From assembly GCF_002482975.1 (NCBI RefSeq), contig NZ_DLHA01000039.1, positions 1-44,744 on the forward strand: a stretch of DNA of 44,744 nt, given 5' to 3'. This document shows, in pieces, positions 14,835 through 23,968 of this stretch. The position numbers and the translations under genes are program-made. The stretch's first letter is position 1. Every line of letters begins with the position of its first letter. The notes under the pieces were generated by a model. That model was not told where the DNA came from. It made no database searches and was given only the letters and a program-made list of their open reading frames with translations. The stretch comes from Flavobacterium sp. UBA7680 (GTDB lineage Bacteria > Bacteroidota > Bacteroidia > Flavobacteriales > Flavobacteriaceae).

Positions 14835-16307
14835 TTATTTTACTTCTTTTATATCATCCATTTTCCAACTTTTATCAAAATAAGCTGTCGTTGGTCCGTA
14901 AAAACGCATATAAGTAAACCAATGTTTTCCCGGTAAAGTCTGAACCCAGTTTTTTTCTTTTCCGGCTGGGGCTTTTGGTCCAAAATACAAATCGACAGAA
15001 CCATCTGTGTTTTTTATTAAATCCTTACGGGAAGATAAGTCGGCGTTTTTCTGCGGATTATCTATTAAACATCGGGTTGCCGAATCATAAATGGTAATGG
15101 ACCAGAAATTAACTGCTGGTGGATTTGCCGGAATATTTAGTGTATAATTTTTCCCTCCGTCTAACCAGTTTCCTTCATTATCATAATATGATCCTAAATA
15201 AGCCTGACCCACGTTTGGTATTTTAGTTATCATGGCTTTTGAGTACGTAACGGCTTCATAGAAATAGGATGATCTTTCGAAAAATTCATCATAATTTTCC
15301 GCATGCTGCGATGGGTCTTTCATAATCAGTACATAATCCCATTTTTTGTCTGGCCAGTGTTTTATATCTGCAAAACGTTTACTAAAGGAATTTGCCATTG
15401 CCATTTGCTGGCCTTTCTCGGCAGCGGCAATTAAAATTTTCTTCTGACGTTCATCCGGCGCAAAAGCTTTTCCTTTTTCTATTCCAAGATTTCTTAACCA
15501 AGCCATAAAAAAACGATCTCTTTCTTCCACTGGTTCATTTTGTAAAATAGCATGAAGTCGTTCCCAATATTTAATTCCTGCCGGCTGAATTCCTAACCAT
15601 TTTTTACCTGCCGGCGGGCTAACTACTTTTGTTGGTCCCGGATTTGCTCTTTGTGCGTACGGATAAATTTTTACTTGTTTTAATAACGTTTCAGTAATTT
15701 TAGGATCAGGATCTAAAGCTCTAAATCCGAAAAACATATTTACGGTATTACATGGAACTATAAAATATCCATCGGCTTTAAAATCTTTAATTGTTGGAGG
15801 AACTAAGATGTATTTACCTCCTTTTCCTTTATCTGGTCCCATTTCTCCAATTACGGCTTGTTCTCGCTGCCAAAAATCAGCCAATCCTCCCGCAGTATGT
15901 CCAGCCGGCATTTCGATAACGGTTGGTCCATTTGCTGCTAAATCTATAAACGTCATGATATAAGGTGTTGTAGCATTTGCGGTAAGAATTCCTAAACGAT
16001 CATCATAAGAGTTATATAAAACAAGATCGTTACTTGATGCCTTAAACGTTTTGTAATGTTGCTGCTGCCATTCGGCGAAAGCCACAATAGGCAATCCCCA
16101 TAAGTAACATTGCGTTGCTTGTTGAAAATCCATTTCGTCAAATAATGCCGGAATAGATTCTTTTGAAGGCAGTTCGCCATCTAACTTAATCTGAGTTCCA
16201 GATGCTGAAACCAGCGTTGATGATGCGGTTTCTGATGTTTCTTTTTTACATCCAAAATTTAATATCAGAGTAATTACTGCTAAAATTATAAAACATCTAT
16301 TTTTCAT
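14835..16307 (-). CDS. DUF1254/DUF1214 lipoprotein (second paralogue)
   Basis: This 490-aa protein has a lipoprotein signal (LILNFGC, Cys at about residue 20). A DUF1254 region follows (about 60-190: CYLWGLPIVAFAEWQQQ, TPYIMTFIDLAANGPTVIEMP), then a C-terminal DUF1214 region (about 370-480: VNFWSITIYDSATRCLI, DGSVDLYFGPKAP). It aligns along its length with the next gene upstream, including the ending W-K-M-x-D-x-x-EVK. The two likely arose by duplication. The family is common in environmental bacteria beside sulfatases and hydrolases, and its biochemical role is not settled. DUF2252 starts 10 nt downstream. Confidence 0.9.
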   Translation of the reverse strand: MKNRCFIILAVITLILNFGCKKETSETASSTLVSASGTQIKLDGELPSKESIPALFDEMDFQQATQCYLWGLPIVAFAEWQQQHYKTFKASSNDLVLYNSYDDRLGILTANATTPYIMTFIDLAANGPTVIEMPAGHTAGGLADFWQREQAVIGEMGPDKGKGGKYILVPPTIKDFKADGYFIVPCNTVNMFFGFRALDPDPKITETLLKQVKIYPYAQRANPGPTKVVSPPAGKKWLGIQPAGIKYWERLHAILQNEPVEERDRFFMAWLRNLGIEKGKAFAPDERQKKILIAAAEKGQQMAMANSFSKRFADIKHWPDKKWDYVLIMKDPSQHAENYDEFFERSSYFYEAVTYSKAMITKIPNVGQAYLGSYYDNEGNWLDGGKNYTLNIPANPPAVNFWSITIYDSATRCLIDNPQKNADLSSRKDLIKNTDGSVDLYFGPKAPAGKEKNWVQTLPGKHWFTYMRFYGPTTAYFDKSWKMDDIKEVK

Positions 16308-16343
16308 AATGATTAATCATTTTGGTTTAAAATCAGGGAGTAA

Positions 16344-17795
16344 TTATTTCACTTCTTCAACATCTCCCATTTTCCATGTTTTGTCAAAAAAACCTTTTTC
16401 CGGGCCATAGAAACGGGCTAATAATTCAAATTTTCCTTTAGGATCTGTTGGAACCCAGTTTGATTCTTTTCCTGTCGGAGCTTTTGCACCAAAGTAAATG
16501 TCTACAGAACCGTCACTGTTTTTTTGAAGTCCCGGCGATGTTGAGGCACGGCTTGCATATTTCATTCCTAAAATAAGTGCGTGGGTTTCACGATCGTAAA
16601 CTGTTACAGACCAATATAGTTTTACCGGAACTTTTGCAGGCAAATGAAGTTTATACAATTTTGAGCCGTCAAATTCTTGTCCTTTATCATCTTTAATTGA
16701 TATTAAATAGAATTGTCCCGTTCCTAAATGTTTGGCACTAAAATAGGCTATTGAATAGGCGATCGCTCTTTCGCGTACGGGATAAAGATTTGGTATTGAA
16801 TAATTACTCGCTATTGATTTTACAAAATCCTGCGAAACTGGTAACGCCCATTTGGTATCATTGTAAAAAGGCATTTTAAACGCGTTTTGATATTCTGAAT
16901 CAATCCACGCATGTGCATCTTTTATTGCGGCATTTAAAATTTCCTGTCTTCTGGCATCGGCCTGAAAGGTTTTTCCTTTTTCAATTCCAATAGTTTTTAA
17001 CTGATCAATCATTGCTATATCGCGAGTTATCCAAGGTTCTCTTTGAATAAACTGATTCAATATTTCAAAAAAATGAAAGTTGTACGGAATTGTATTACTG
17101 AATGGAACTTCTAATAAATCAACAAATGTTGTTGCGGGTGGATTATCAGCTTCAGAAAGAGGATATATCTTAACTTTTTTGCCATAGTCAACTGCTCTTT
17201 TAATATCATTTGGACTTCCGTCTGTAAGATTTGAACGCAATATTGCATATCCGGTAAAAGTTGAAGATGGCATTGGTATGTAACCTAACGGAACGGCGTC
17301 TTTATAATTTGGTGGTAAAATGAGGTATTTGCCGCCTTTTCCTTTGTCGACTCCTGCGGGGCCAATATCTTCTATTGCGGTCTGCCAGCCATCATCTAAA
17401 GTTCCTGTTAATGATGAAACACCTTCAACGGGAGGAATTTCTAAAACAACAGGCCCTTGTCGTGTATCATACAATGGGTTTACATAAATCACGTCTGGAT
17501 TTGGGGTTAAGGTTTGGTTTTTGGAACTGATTAATCCCGACCAATAAATGATCTGATTGTAATCGCCTTTTACTTTTACAAGACTTTCATGAAGCAATTC
17601 TGAATTAACGGCGGGAATTCCCCAAACCACGGCTTCAAATGCTCGATTATAAACAAGTTGTTCTTCAAAATCTGCTGGTTTAAATACTGCTGTTTTTGTA
17701 GTATCGGCAGGTGTTGAAGTTTCGTTTTTTGTTGTAGAATTGGTACACGAGACCAAACAACTCATTATTATAATGGCTAAAATTTTTAACTTCAT
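16344..17795 (-). CDS. DUF1254/DUF1214 lipoprotein (first paralogue)
   Basis: This 483-aa protein has a lipobox, CLVSC, near residue 17. It shows the DUF1254 pattern (AFEAVVWGIPAVNSELL, then PNPDVIYVNPLYDTRQGPVVLEIP) and the DUF1214 pattern (KLYWSVTVYDRETHALI, DGSVDIYFGAKAP). The C-terminal 100 residues run parallel to the neighbour at 14835-16307. It starts 39 nt after the OMP gene and ends 36 nt before the second paralogue. As a lipoprotein it should be anchored to the periplasmic or outer face of an envelope membrane, together with the HAD lipoprotein of the same run. Confidence 0.9.
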   Translation of the reverse strand: MKLKILAIIIMSCLVSCTNSTTKNETSTPADTTKTAVFKPADFEEQLVYNRAFEAVVWGIPAVNSELLHESLVKVKGDYNQIIYWSGLISSKNQTLTPNPDVIYVNPLYDTRQGPVVLEIPPVEGVSSLTGTLDDGWQTAIEDIGPAGVDKGKGGKYLILPPNYKDAVPLGYIPMPSSTFTGYAILRSNLTDGSPNDIKRAVDYGKKVKIYPLSEADNPPATTFVDLLEVPFSNTIPYNFHFFEILNQFIQREPWITRDIAMIDQLKTIGIEKGKTFQADARRQEILNAAIKDAHAWIDSEYQNAFKMPFYNDTKWALPVSQDFVKSIASNYSIPNLYPVRERAIAYSIAYFSAKHLGTGQFYLISIKDDKGQEFDGSKLYKLHLPAKVPVKLYWSVTVYDRETHALILGMKYASRASTSPGLQKNSDGSVDIYFGAKAPTGKESNWVPTDPKGKFELLARFYGPEKGFFDKTWKMGDVEEVK

Positions 17796-17834
17796 GATTT
17801 GTTTTTTTAAGATTAAAGAAACTCAAAAACGATG

Positions 17835-18665
17835 TTATGAACCCGGAAATACAAAGGCCAAAACAGCACGTAATCCCCAATCTGGTTTAATTTCATGTGG
17901 GCCTACAACCGGAATTAATGGCATAATAGCAAATTGAACGACCTGATCGCCCAATTTTGTTACGGCTCCTATGTTAGGACTAATCGTAATTAAAGTTGTA
18001 TTGCCTTCCCAATTTTGAGTAATTTCTGAACTAATACCTAAACTGGCTCCGCTTTTATAACTGTGAGAAAGAAATATCTGGGTGTAAAACTGATTAAAAT
18101 CGGCGCGGTCTTCATTTCCGGCAACGGACCAAATTTGATTGGCTATGAAACCTACTGAAAGTCCTTTTCCCTGATGCATTACTAATACACTTGGACCAAC
18201 TCCAAATTTTTCTGTTCCTAATAATTCATCTGTTGCTGTTGGAATTAAAAATGCGGGGCCAACTCCTAAAATAAGTCCTTTTGTTTTTGGCGCAAAAAAA
18301 GCGGTAACTGTTGCATCGCTTAATCCAAATTGATGTGTATTTTCTCCTGTAATGTCTCTTTGATCTACAACTGGTAATATATAGCGGGTAATTAAATTTA
18401 GATTTTCTGTTAATTTAAACGGAATTACCGGCTGCACATTTATTGTATATTTTGATCCGTTAAAGGGGCCAATACCATAATTTAAGTTATTCTGCAAAGG
18501 CACACTTATTAAGCTTGCCACGGGATTTGCTAATTTATCTGCTAATTCCTGCGCACTTGCTCCGGCTTTTGGTACGGTTTCCTGAGCAGAAATAACAAAA
18601 GAGAAAGTAAAAAACAGTGTGCAGAAAAATAATTTAGGACTGATGTAATACTTTATTCGTTTCAT
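17835..18665 (-). CDS. Outer-membrane protein, putative channel
   Basis: This 276-aa protein begins at the ATG at 18665 (MKRIKYYISPKLFFCTLFF). A longer frame to 18740 adds residues with no signal character. A signal peptide ends near VISAQ. A short helical segment (AQELADKLANPVASLISVPLQ) is followed by beta strands (NYGIGPFNG, QPVIPFKLTENLNLITRYILPV, GVGPAFLIPTATD). This resembles the neuromedin-U-like / putative transporter proteins often annotated next to DUF1254 and sulfatase genes. It is probably an outer-membrane channel of the cluster. I see no diagnostic motif for a substrate. Confidence 0.78.
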   Translation of the reverse strand: MKRIKYYISPKLFFCTLFFTFSFVISAQETVPKAGASAQELADKLANPVASLISVPLQNNLNYGIGPFNGSKYTINVQPVIPFKLTENLNLITRYILPVVDQRDITGENTHQFGLSDATVTAFFAPKTKGLILGVGPAFLIPTATDELLGTEKFGVGPSVLVMHQGKGLSVGFIANQIWSVAGNEDRADFNQFYTQIFLSHSYKSGASLGISSEITQNWEGNTTLITISPNIGAVTKLGDQVVQFAIMPLIPVVGPHEIKPDWGLRAVLAFVFPGS

Positions 18666-18762
18666 AGCTGTTTTTTTAAGATTTTTAATTCCTCTAAAAA
18701 TCTCAATGAAACAACTTTTGACGGGCAAAAGCTGCTTCATTTGAGATCCTAACTAATTCAAA

Positions 18763-19776
18763 TTATTTATCTGCAAAAACTTTTTTCCAGTCGTCTTTTA
18801 TACTTACTACATGCCACTTGTTTTTTGCGGCTGTGCTTAATGACAAATTATCTTTTTCCTGATAGCTGTATTCTCTAATGGAATCGTTGTGATTGACCAA
18901 TAATTGAAAGGATGGATATTTATTTCCCTGCGAATATTTGAGCATCGCAATATCTCCTGCGCCGCCTTCGTTCCCGCAGGCAAAAACTGGGCGCTGGCCA
19001 ATATGCAGTTGTATGCCAACCGGTTTTCCTTCTTTATCATTAAAATGATCTAAAGCAGGTTCTCTCTGCACGGCATTTTTAGCATCGTCATATTTGTATT
19101 TAAAAGAAGTTCCTACGACCTGATCTTTTGGAATTCCATAAAAATCCTGAGATATTGCTCTCACCACTTCAATTGTTCCGCCTGTTACGATATAGGTTTT
19201 AAATCCGTTGGCACGGAGATAATTTAGCAGCTCTAATTGAGGCTGATATCGTATTTGTTTTACAGGAACATTTTTGCCCGGATAACTCGCCGTTTTAAAA
19301 AAATCATTTACTGATGTTTCAAATTCATCTTCGGTCATTCCGGTGTGAGTTGCTGCGACAAGCTCTATGAGTGCTTTATCACCTCCTTTTTCAAAAAAGG
19401 TTTTGTCTTTTTCTACTACAGCTTTAAAAGGCTGTTTTTGTGCCAATGCCGGATTGGCTCCGACCATTTTTTTTACCTGATAAAAAGCAAATAATTCCTG
19501 AACATATGGTTTTTCAGCCCATAATGTCCCGTCGTTATCAAAAGTGGCGATTCTATCCTCAATCGGAATAAAATCAGGACTTCCTTTTTTGGTTACTTTT
19601 TCAACATAAGCAATAATGTCATCTTTTAAAGTTCCTTTGTTCCAGCTGGGAAGCGGATCTCCAACGATAACGGCTGAACTGTCTTTAGGATTAACAGTTG
19701 TGGCGTCTTCTGATTTATTTTTGCACGAAATCAGTAAAAATAAAAGCAGAGACAATACATATATTTTCTTATACAT
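18763..19776 (-). CDS. HAD-superfamily phosphatase-like lipoprotein
   Basis: This 337-aa protein has a lipobox, LLISC (C18). HAD motif I is FDNDGTLW, with D80 as nucleophile and D82 as acid/base. Motif II lies in the strand FKTYIVTGGT, and the acidic motif IV region in FACGNEGGAGDIAMLKY. A helical cap is inserted between motifs I and II. It is probably an envelope-located phosphatase or phosphonatase-like enzyme. It is encoded directly after the sulfatase (66-nt gap), so a sulfatase-plus-phosphatase pair acting on the same decorated substrate is a reasonable inference. Confidence 0.88.
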   Translation of the reverse strand: MYKKIYVLSLLLFLLISCKNKSEDATTVNPKDSSAVIVGDPLPSWNKGTLKDDIIAYVEKVTKKGSPDFIPIEDRIATFDNDGTLWAEKPYVQELFAFYQVKKMVGANPALAQKQPFKAVVEKDKTFFEKGGDKALIELVAATHTGMTEDEFETSVNDFFKTASYPGKNVPVKQIRYQPQLELLNYLRANGFKTYIVTGGTIEVVRAISQDFYGIPKDQVVGTSFKYKYDDAKNAVQREPALDHFNDKEGKPVGIQLHIGQRPVFACGNEGGAGDIAMLKYSQGNKYPSFQLLVNHNDSIREYSYQEKDNLSLSTAAKNKWHVVSIKDDWKKVFADK

Positions 19777-19795
19777 GGTATTGATTTTTAAGTTA

Positions 19796-19828
19796 TAGAG
19801 CTTGAATTAGGGGGTAACTCAAGCTCTA
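19796..19828. other. Intergenic hairpin between sulfatase and HAD genes
   Basis: TAGAGCTTGA (19796-19805) pairs perfectly with TCAAGCTCTA (19819-19828) around a 13-nt loop. No long T-run follows on the minus strand, so it may be a weak terminator or mRNA-processing hairpin inside the operon rather than a full stop. Confidence 0.5.
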
Positions 19829-19842
19829 TTAAACATTATTTT

Positions 19843-21516
19843 CTACTTTTTCTTTTTCGAATCTGCTGCTCCTTCTTCCTCTTTTAATTTAGGCATCACA
19901 TTTTTTTCTATGTATTGTTTTGCCTTGATATCTTTCATTGTTTCTTCCATAATGGTATAGGCTGAGAAACTTGGCGGAATTGATCTTGGAGGATATTCCT
20001 TAAATGTTTCTGCAAAAACTACGACATCTTGTATGGCTCCATACATTAATTGTACGTGGTTCATCTGCCAGTCCCAAAAAGTATTTGAGGTGATATCTGC
20101 TCTTTCAAAAGGATCTTGGTACAAATTGAATATTTTTTGTAAACGCAGTTTGGTAAAAGGTTCTGCCCAAACCCCCATTGTACCTCCCAAACGCTGCTCT
20201 GCAAAAACATATTTATAATCGCCTTCTCTTAAACCAACTAAAAGACCATCGTCATCTGTATAAAAGAATTTATCTCTGGCGCTTTTTGGTGTTTTGCCTT
20301 CTAAAAATTTACTTTGATCAAAACCATCTAAATGTACTTTATAGTTTTTTCCGTTTGCTGAGTAACCTTTTAAAAGTTTATTAACGATATCGGGTTCTCC
20401 TGCAATTGAGGCAAAAGTTGGAATCCAGTCATTATGGCTCATTAATTCTGTAGTTACTGTTCCTGGTTTAATAACTCCCGGCCAGCGTACGATACAAGGT
20501 ACACGGAAAGCTCCTTCCCAGTTTGTGTTTTTCTCAGAACGGAATGGTGTCATTGCTCCATCAGGCCATGTATTCATGTGAGGGCCGTTATCTGTTGAAT
20601 ACACCACGATCGTATTGTCGGCAATTCCTAAGTCATCTAGTGCTTTTAAAATACTTCCTATCGTTGCATCGTGTTCGATCATTCCATCAATATATTCACT
20701 GTCTCCGTGTGTATATTTCCCTCTATGTTCTGCTCTAACGTGTGTACGAAGGTGCATACGAGTGGCATTGAACCAACAGAAAAATGGTTTGCCTGCTGCA
20801 TTTTGTCTTTTAATAAAATCAATTGCTGCAGCTGATGTTTCATCATCTACCGTTTCCATTCTTTTTTTAGTAAGCGCTCCGGTATCTTCTATTTTTTGTT
20901 TTCCGACTTTTCCAAAGCGAGGATCAACAGTACCGTCATCTCCACTTGTGGCTGTACATTTTAAAACTCCTCTTGGTCCAAATCTTTTTAGATATTCCGG
21001 ATCTTTAGGATAATCCGGCAATTCTGGTTCTTCTTCAGCATTTAAGTGATACAGATTTCCAAAGAATTCATCGAAACCGTTTACGGTTGGTAAATTTTCA
21101 TTACGATCTCCTACGTGGTTTTTACCAAACTGGCCTGTTACATATCCTAATTGTTTCAGGATGCCACCAATAGAAGGATCTAACTGACTCATACCCATTG
21201 GTGCTCCAGGAAAACCAACTTTTGTAAGTCCGGTTCTGAGACCATGTTGTCCAGTTAAAAAAGCAGCGCGTCCTGCAGTACAGCTTTGTTCTCCATAATA
21301 ATGTAAAAAACGCAATCCTTCATTAGCTAAACGATCAATATTTGGGGTAGTGTATCCCATAAGTCCATCGCTATAGGCACTAATATTGGTAGTTCCAATA
21401 TCATCGCCCCACAGTACTAAAATGTTGACTTTTTTATTCTGAGCTTTCACCTGAACAATCGTGAAGCATATTAATGCAAAAAGCATTATGGCATTTCTAA
21501 ATTTACTTTGTTTCAT
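19843..21516 (-). CDS. Arylsulfatase-family sulfatase
   Basis: This 557-aa protein has a signal peptide (MKQSKFRNAIMLFALICF..., ending VKAQ). I chose the ATG at 21516; 21 more residues upstream would precede the signal. Metal-binding D38 and D39 sit in LVLWGDDIG. The sulfatase signature is C79-TAGR-83, where C79 is converted to formylglycine. It is followed by TGQHGLRTG, then STDNGPHMNTWPDG and FRSEKNTNWEGAFRVPCIVRWPG. The CxAxR form, rather than CxPxR, is notable. No maturation enzyme is encoded in the window. It is the first gene of the minus-strand run and would hydrolyse a sulfate ester in the periplasm. Confidence 0.93.
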   Translation of the reverse strand: MKQSKFRNAIMLFALICFTIVQVKAQNKKVNILVLWGDDIGTTNISAYSDGLMGYTTPNIDRLANEGLRFLHYYGEQSCTAGRAAFLTGQHGLRTGLTKVGFPGAPMGMSQLDPSIGGILKQLGYVTGQFGKNHVGDRNENLPTVNGFDEFFGNLYHLNAEEEPELPDYPKDPEYLKRFGPRGVLKCTATSGDDGTVDPRFGKVGKQKIEDTGALTKKRMETVDDETSAAAIDFIKRQNAAGKPFFCWFNATRMHLRTHVRAEHRGKYTHGDSEYIDGMIEHDATIGSILKALDDLGIADNTIVVYSTDNGPHMNTWPDGAMTPFRSEKNTNWEGAFRVPCIVRWPGVIKPGTVTTELMSHNDWIPTFASIAGEPDIVNKLLKGYSANGKNYKVHLDGFDQSKFLEGKTPKSARDKFFYTDDDGLLVGLREGDYKYVFAEQRLGGTMGVWAEPFTKLRLQKIFNLYQDPFERADITSNTFWDWQMNHVQLMYGAIQDVVVFAETFKEYPPRSIPPSFSAYTIMEETMKDIKAKQYIEKNVMPKLKEEEGAADSKKKK

Positions 21517-21748
21517 GGTAATAAGATTTGTTAATAATTCGTTTGTATAATGGTTTTTATCTAAAAATCGAACTATCATTTTCTACAAAAATGAAGTAGA
21601 AAATGCAACCTGTATTAAAAGCAATTTCTTAGAACATTTAGCTGTTGGCATTGAGGGGATTTGCAACAACTATTTTTTAACGTTTTGTTAAGTATCTCAA
21701 AATTAAGTAATAAAAACACGAATAATCCTATTATTAAGGCTTTAGGTT

Positions 21749-21770
21749 GTTGCAAATTATAACTTGCAAC
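21749..21770. repeat. Near-palindrome upstream of the sulfatase run, copy 1
   Basis: GTTGCAA-N8-TTGCAAC, with centre ATTATAAC, lies in the 399-nt gap between pyk and the sulfatase gene. It differs from the sequence at 21800-21821 only by a matched pair of bases (G/C for T/A). Confidence 0.6.
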
Positions 21771-21799
21771 ATGAAAATGGTTTTATTTTGCTCCATGGT

Positions 21800-21821
21800 G
21801 TTTCAAATTATAACTTGAAAC
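21800..21821. repeat. Near-palindrome upstream of the sulfatase run, copy 2
   Basis: GTTTCAA-N8-TTGAAAC has the same ATTATAAC centre as copy 1. It could be a regulator-binding site or a small interspersed repeat. Apart from these two sites and the pyk terminator, I see nothing in the 21517-21915 gap. Confidence 0.6.
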
Positions 21822-21860
21822 GTCAGGATTTATAAATTGAAGAATATATAAAACAAAAAA

Positions 21861-21890
21861 AATCCACCCGAATGGGTGGATTTGATTTTA
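21861..21890 (-). terminator. Terminator of pyk
   Basis: AATCCACCC-GAAT-GGGTGGATT (21861-21882) is a perfect 9-bp stem with a 4-nt loop. On the minus strand it is followed by a long T-run. It lies 34 nt after the pyk stop. Confidence 0.88.
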
Positions 21891-21915
21891 AAATATCGTG
21901 ATCTTAAAAAGAAAA

Positions 21916-23349
21916 CTATTCTATTTCTGAAACTCTCATGGTATTAACCATTCCTTTTTCTTTAATTGGCATTGCAGCAAGATTGATTAAATAATCTCCT
22001 TTTGATGCATACCCTTTTTCAACTGCAATTTTATTTACATCTGTTACAGTATCATCTGTACTAACTTCATTATCATAGAAGAATGATTTAACTCCCCATA
22101 ATAAATTCAATTGTGTTAAGATTCTTCTGTTTGAAGTAAATACTAAAATATGTGCCGAAGATGGTCTCCAAGCCGAAATTTGGAAAGCTGTGTAACCGCT
22201 GTTTGTTAAAGTACAAATTGCTTTAGCTTCGATTTCGTTTGCTAATAAAGCTGCCTGGTGACAAACTGTTTTAGTAACAAAACGTTTTGTTTTAATTTGT
22301 GGTGTGTTTTGTGGAACACGAATTAGCGGAGAATCCTCAACAGCCTCGCAAATTTGTGTCATTCTTTGAATAACTTGTACAGGATAATTTCCAGTTGCAG
22401 TTTCTCCAGATAACATTACAGCATCTGCACCGTCCATTACTGAGTTAGCAACGTCATTTACTTCTGCTCTTGTTGGCGTTAAACTTGTAATCATTGTTTC
22501 CATCATTTGTGTAGCAACGATAACAGGAATTCTAGCCGTTTTTGCTCTGCGAATCAAATCTTTTTGTACTAATGGTACTTCGTGAGCAGGAAGTTCAACT
22601 CCAAGATCTCCACGAGCAACCATTAAACCATCGCAATATGCTACAATTTTATCCATGTTCTCAAGAGCTTCCGGCATTTCAATTTTAGCAATAATTGGAA
22701 TTTTATATTCTGAATGCTTAGCGATTAATTCTTGTAAATCTTGTAAATCGCGAGGAGTTTTCACGAATGAAAGTGCGATCCAGTCTACTTTTTGTTCAAT
22801 TGCAAAAATAGCATCTGCAATATCTTTTTCAGTTAAAGCTGGTAAAGAAATTTTTGTGTTTGGAAGATTAACCCCTTTTTTAGATTTTAATTCTCCACCC
22901 TGAATAACTTTAGCAACAACTTCTGTTTTTTTATCTGTTGAAACAATTTCGAAAATAAGTTTACCATCATCAAGCAAAATTCGCTCTCCAACATTTACAT
23001 CATTTGGGAAATTTTGATATTTCATGAATGCTTTTTTTGCATTTCCGATAATATCTTCTGCTGTAGTGAAAGTAATTTCGTCACCATCATGTACAACCGT
23101 TCCTTCTTCCATTACACCAACTCTAAGTTTTGGTCCCTGCAAATCTCCTAAGATTGCTGTAGTGTAACCAAACTCTTCGTTCAGGCCTCTAATAATGTTA
23201 ATTTTTTCCTTTACTCCTTCGTAGTCTGCATGCGAAAAATTGATTCTAAACACATTCACCCCTGCGTCGATCATATCCTTGATAATCTCTCTCGTACCAC
23301 ATGCAGGGCCTAATGTAGCTACAATTTTGGTTTTCTTGTTTGTTAACAT
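21916..23349 (-). CDS. pyk: Pyruvate kinase
   Basis: This 477-aa protein is of normal family length. It converts phosphoenolpyruvate and ADP to pyruvate and ATP in the last step of glycolysis. Visible features are the N-terminal KIVATLGPA, VNVFRINFSH (R35, N37, S39, H40: substrate and K+ site), the beta-barrel B domain at about 70-165, the catalytic stretch VDWIALSFVKTPRDLQ, MVARGDLGVELP, and the signature ATQMMETMITSLTPTRAEVNDVAN. The gene lies 5 nt after the IPExxxVDY gene, the usual flavobacterial order. Confidence 0.97.
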   Translation of the reverse strand: MLTNKKTKIVATLGPACGTREIIKDMIDAGVNVFRINFSHADYEGVKEKINIIRGLNEEFGYTTAILGDLQGPKLRVGVMEEGTVVHDGDEITFTTAEDIIGNAKKAFMKYQNFPNDVNVGERILLDDGKLIFEIVSTDKKTEVVAKVIQGGELKSKKGVNLPNTKISLPALTEKDIADAIFAIEQKVDWIALSFVKTPRDLQDLQELIAKHSEYKIPIIAKIEMPEALENMDKIVAYCDGLMVARGDLGVELPAHEVPLVQKDLIRRAKTARIPVIVATQMMETMITSLTPTRAEVNDVANSVMDGADAVMLSGETATGNYPVQVIQRMTQICEAVEDSPLIRVPQNTPQIKTKRFVTKTVCHQAALLANEIEAKAICTLTNSGYTAFQISAWRPSSAHILVFTSNRRILTQLNLLWGVKSFFYDNEVSTDDTVTDVNKIAVEKGYASKGDYLINLAAMPIKEKGMVNTMRVSEIE

Positions 23350-23354
23350 TTTTT

Positions 23355-23843
23355 TTAAAAAATTAGATTGTTTTTTGATTTTATTTTATTGGTATCCACA
23401 GCATAAATTGCTGCAATACTTTCTATTGAATTTAGTTGTTGCTGAATTTCTGAAAAATCGACAGCCTCCTCACTGTTATCGATTTTCAGGAAAAAATCTA
23501 CTTTTTTGAATTCAGGAAGTAAATGAATTGTTGTAGAAACCTCACTTGTTTCATTAGAAAACAAATTCTGGAAATCATTTGTACTCACAGAAATGATCTC
23601 ATTTTTATTCTGAATCAAATTCCACGATACAGCTTTCTCAGAATCATAATAATAAAATCTCGAAAAATTTGCCTCACCTTCTTTAGTCTGAGCATGGATC
23701 TCGTTTTTGCTCTTACTTAAGTTAATCGGAAGGTTCTTATTGATAAAATAGGCCAGTCTATAATCTTCTAATGAAGTATGAATTGCCATTAAATAATAAT
23801 CAATTTCGTCAAATTCGTCTAAATCCAATCTATGAATAGCCAT
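23355..23843 (-). CDS. IPExxxVDY-family protein
   Basis: This 162-aa protein starts at MAIHRLDLDEFDEIDYYL (23843). An ATG at 23858 would add five residues (MIFHD), and the choice is not certain. The family is named for a C-terminal motif, here seen as LPEFKKVDFFL (about residues 109-119). It is found only in Bacteroidota, beside pyk and rnc, as here. No function is known. The sequence is acidic and soluble, with LMAIHTSLEDYRLAYFINK near the start. It is co-transcribed with pyk (5-nt gap), so it may tune pyruvate kinase or simply ride with it. Confidence 0.85.
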   Translation of the reverse strand: MAIHRLDLDEFDEIDYYLMAIHTSLEDYRLAYFINKNLPINLSKSKNEIHAQTKEGEANFSRFYYYDSEKAVSWNLIQNKNEIISVSTNDFQNLFSNETSEVSTTIHLLPEFKKVDFFLKIDNSEEAVDFSEIQQQLNSIESIAAIYAVDTNKIKSKNNLIF

Positions 23844-23968
23844 GTCATGAAAAATCAAGTTGTAAATATACTATTTCTAACGGAGCATCAATAGTTATAA
23901 GCAGCTAGTTTTTGTTAATTTATAAACGAAAACGATTTAGCATTAAGAAAATTACATCAAAATTGTAA

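Noticed and set aside
20615..21013. 132-aa plus-strand ORF inside the sulfatase gene
   Set aside because: It is an antisense shadow. The sulfatase on the other strand shows all family motifs through this stretch.
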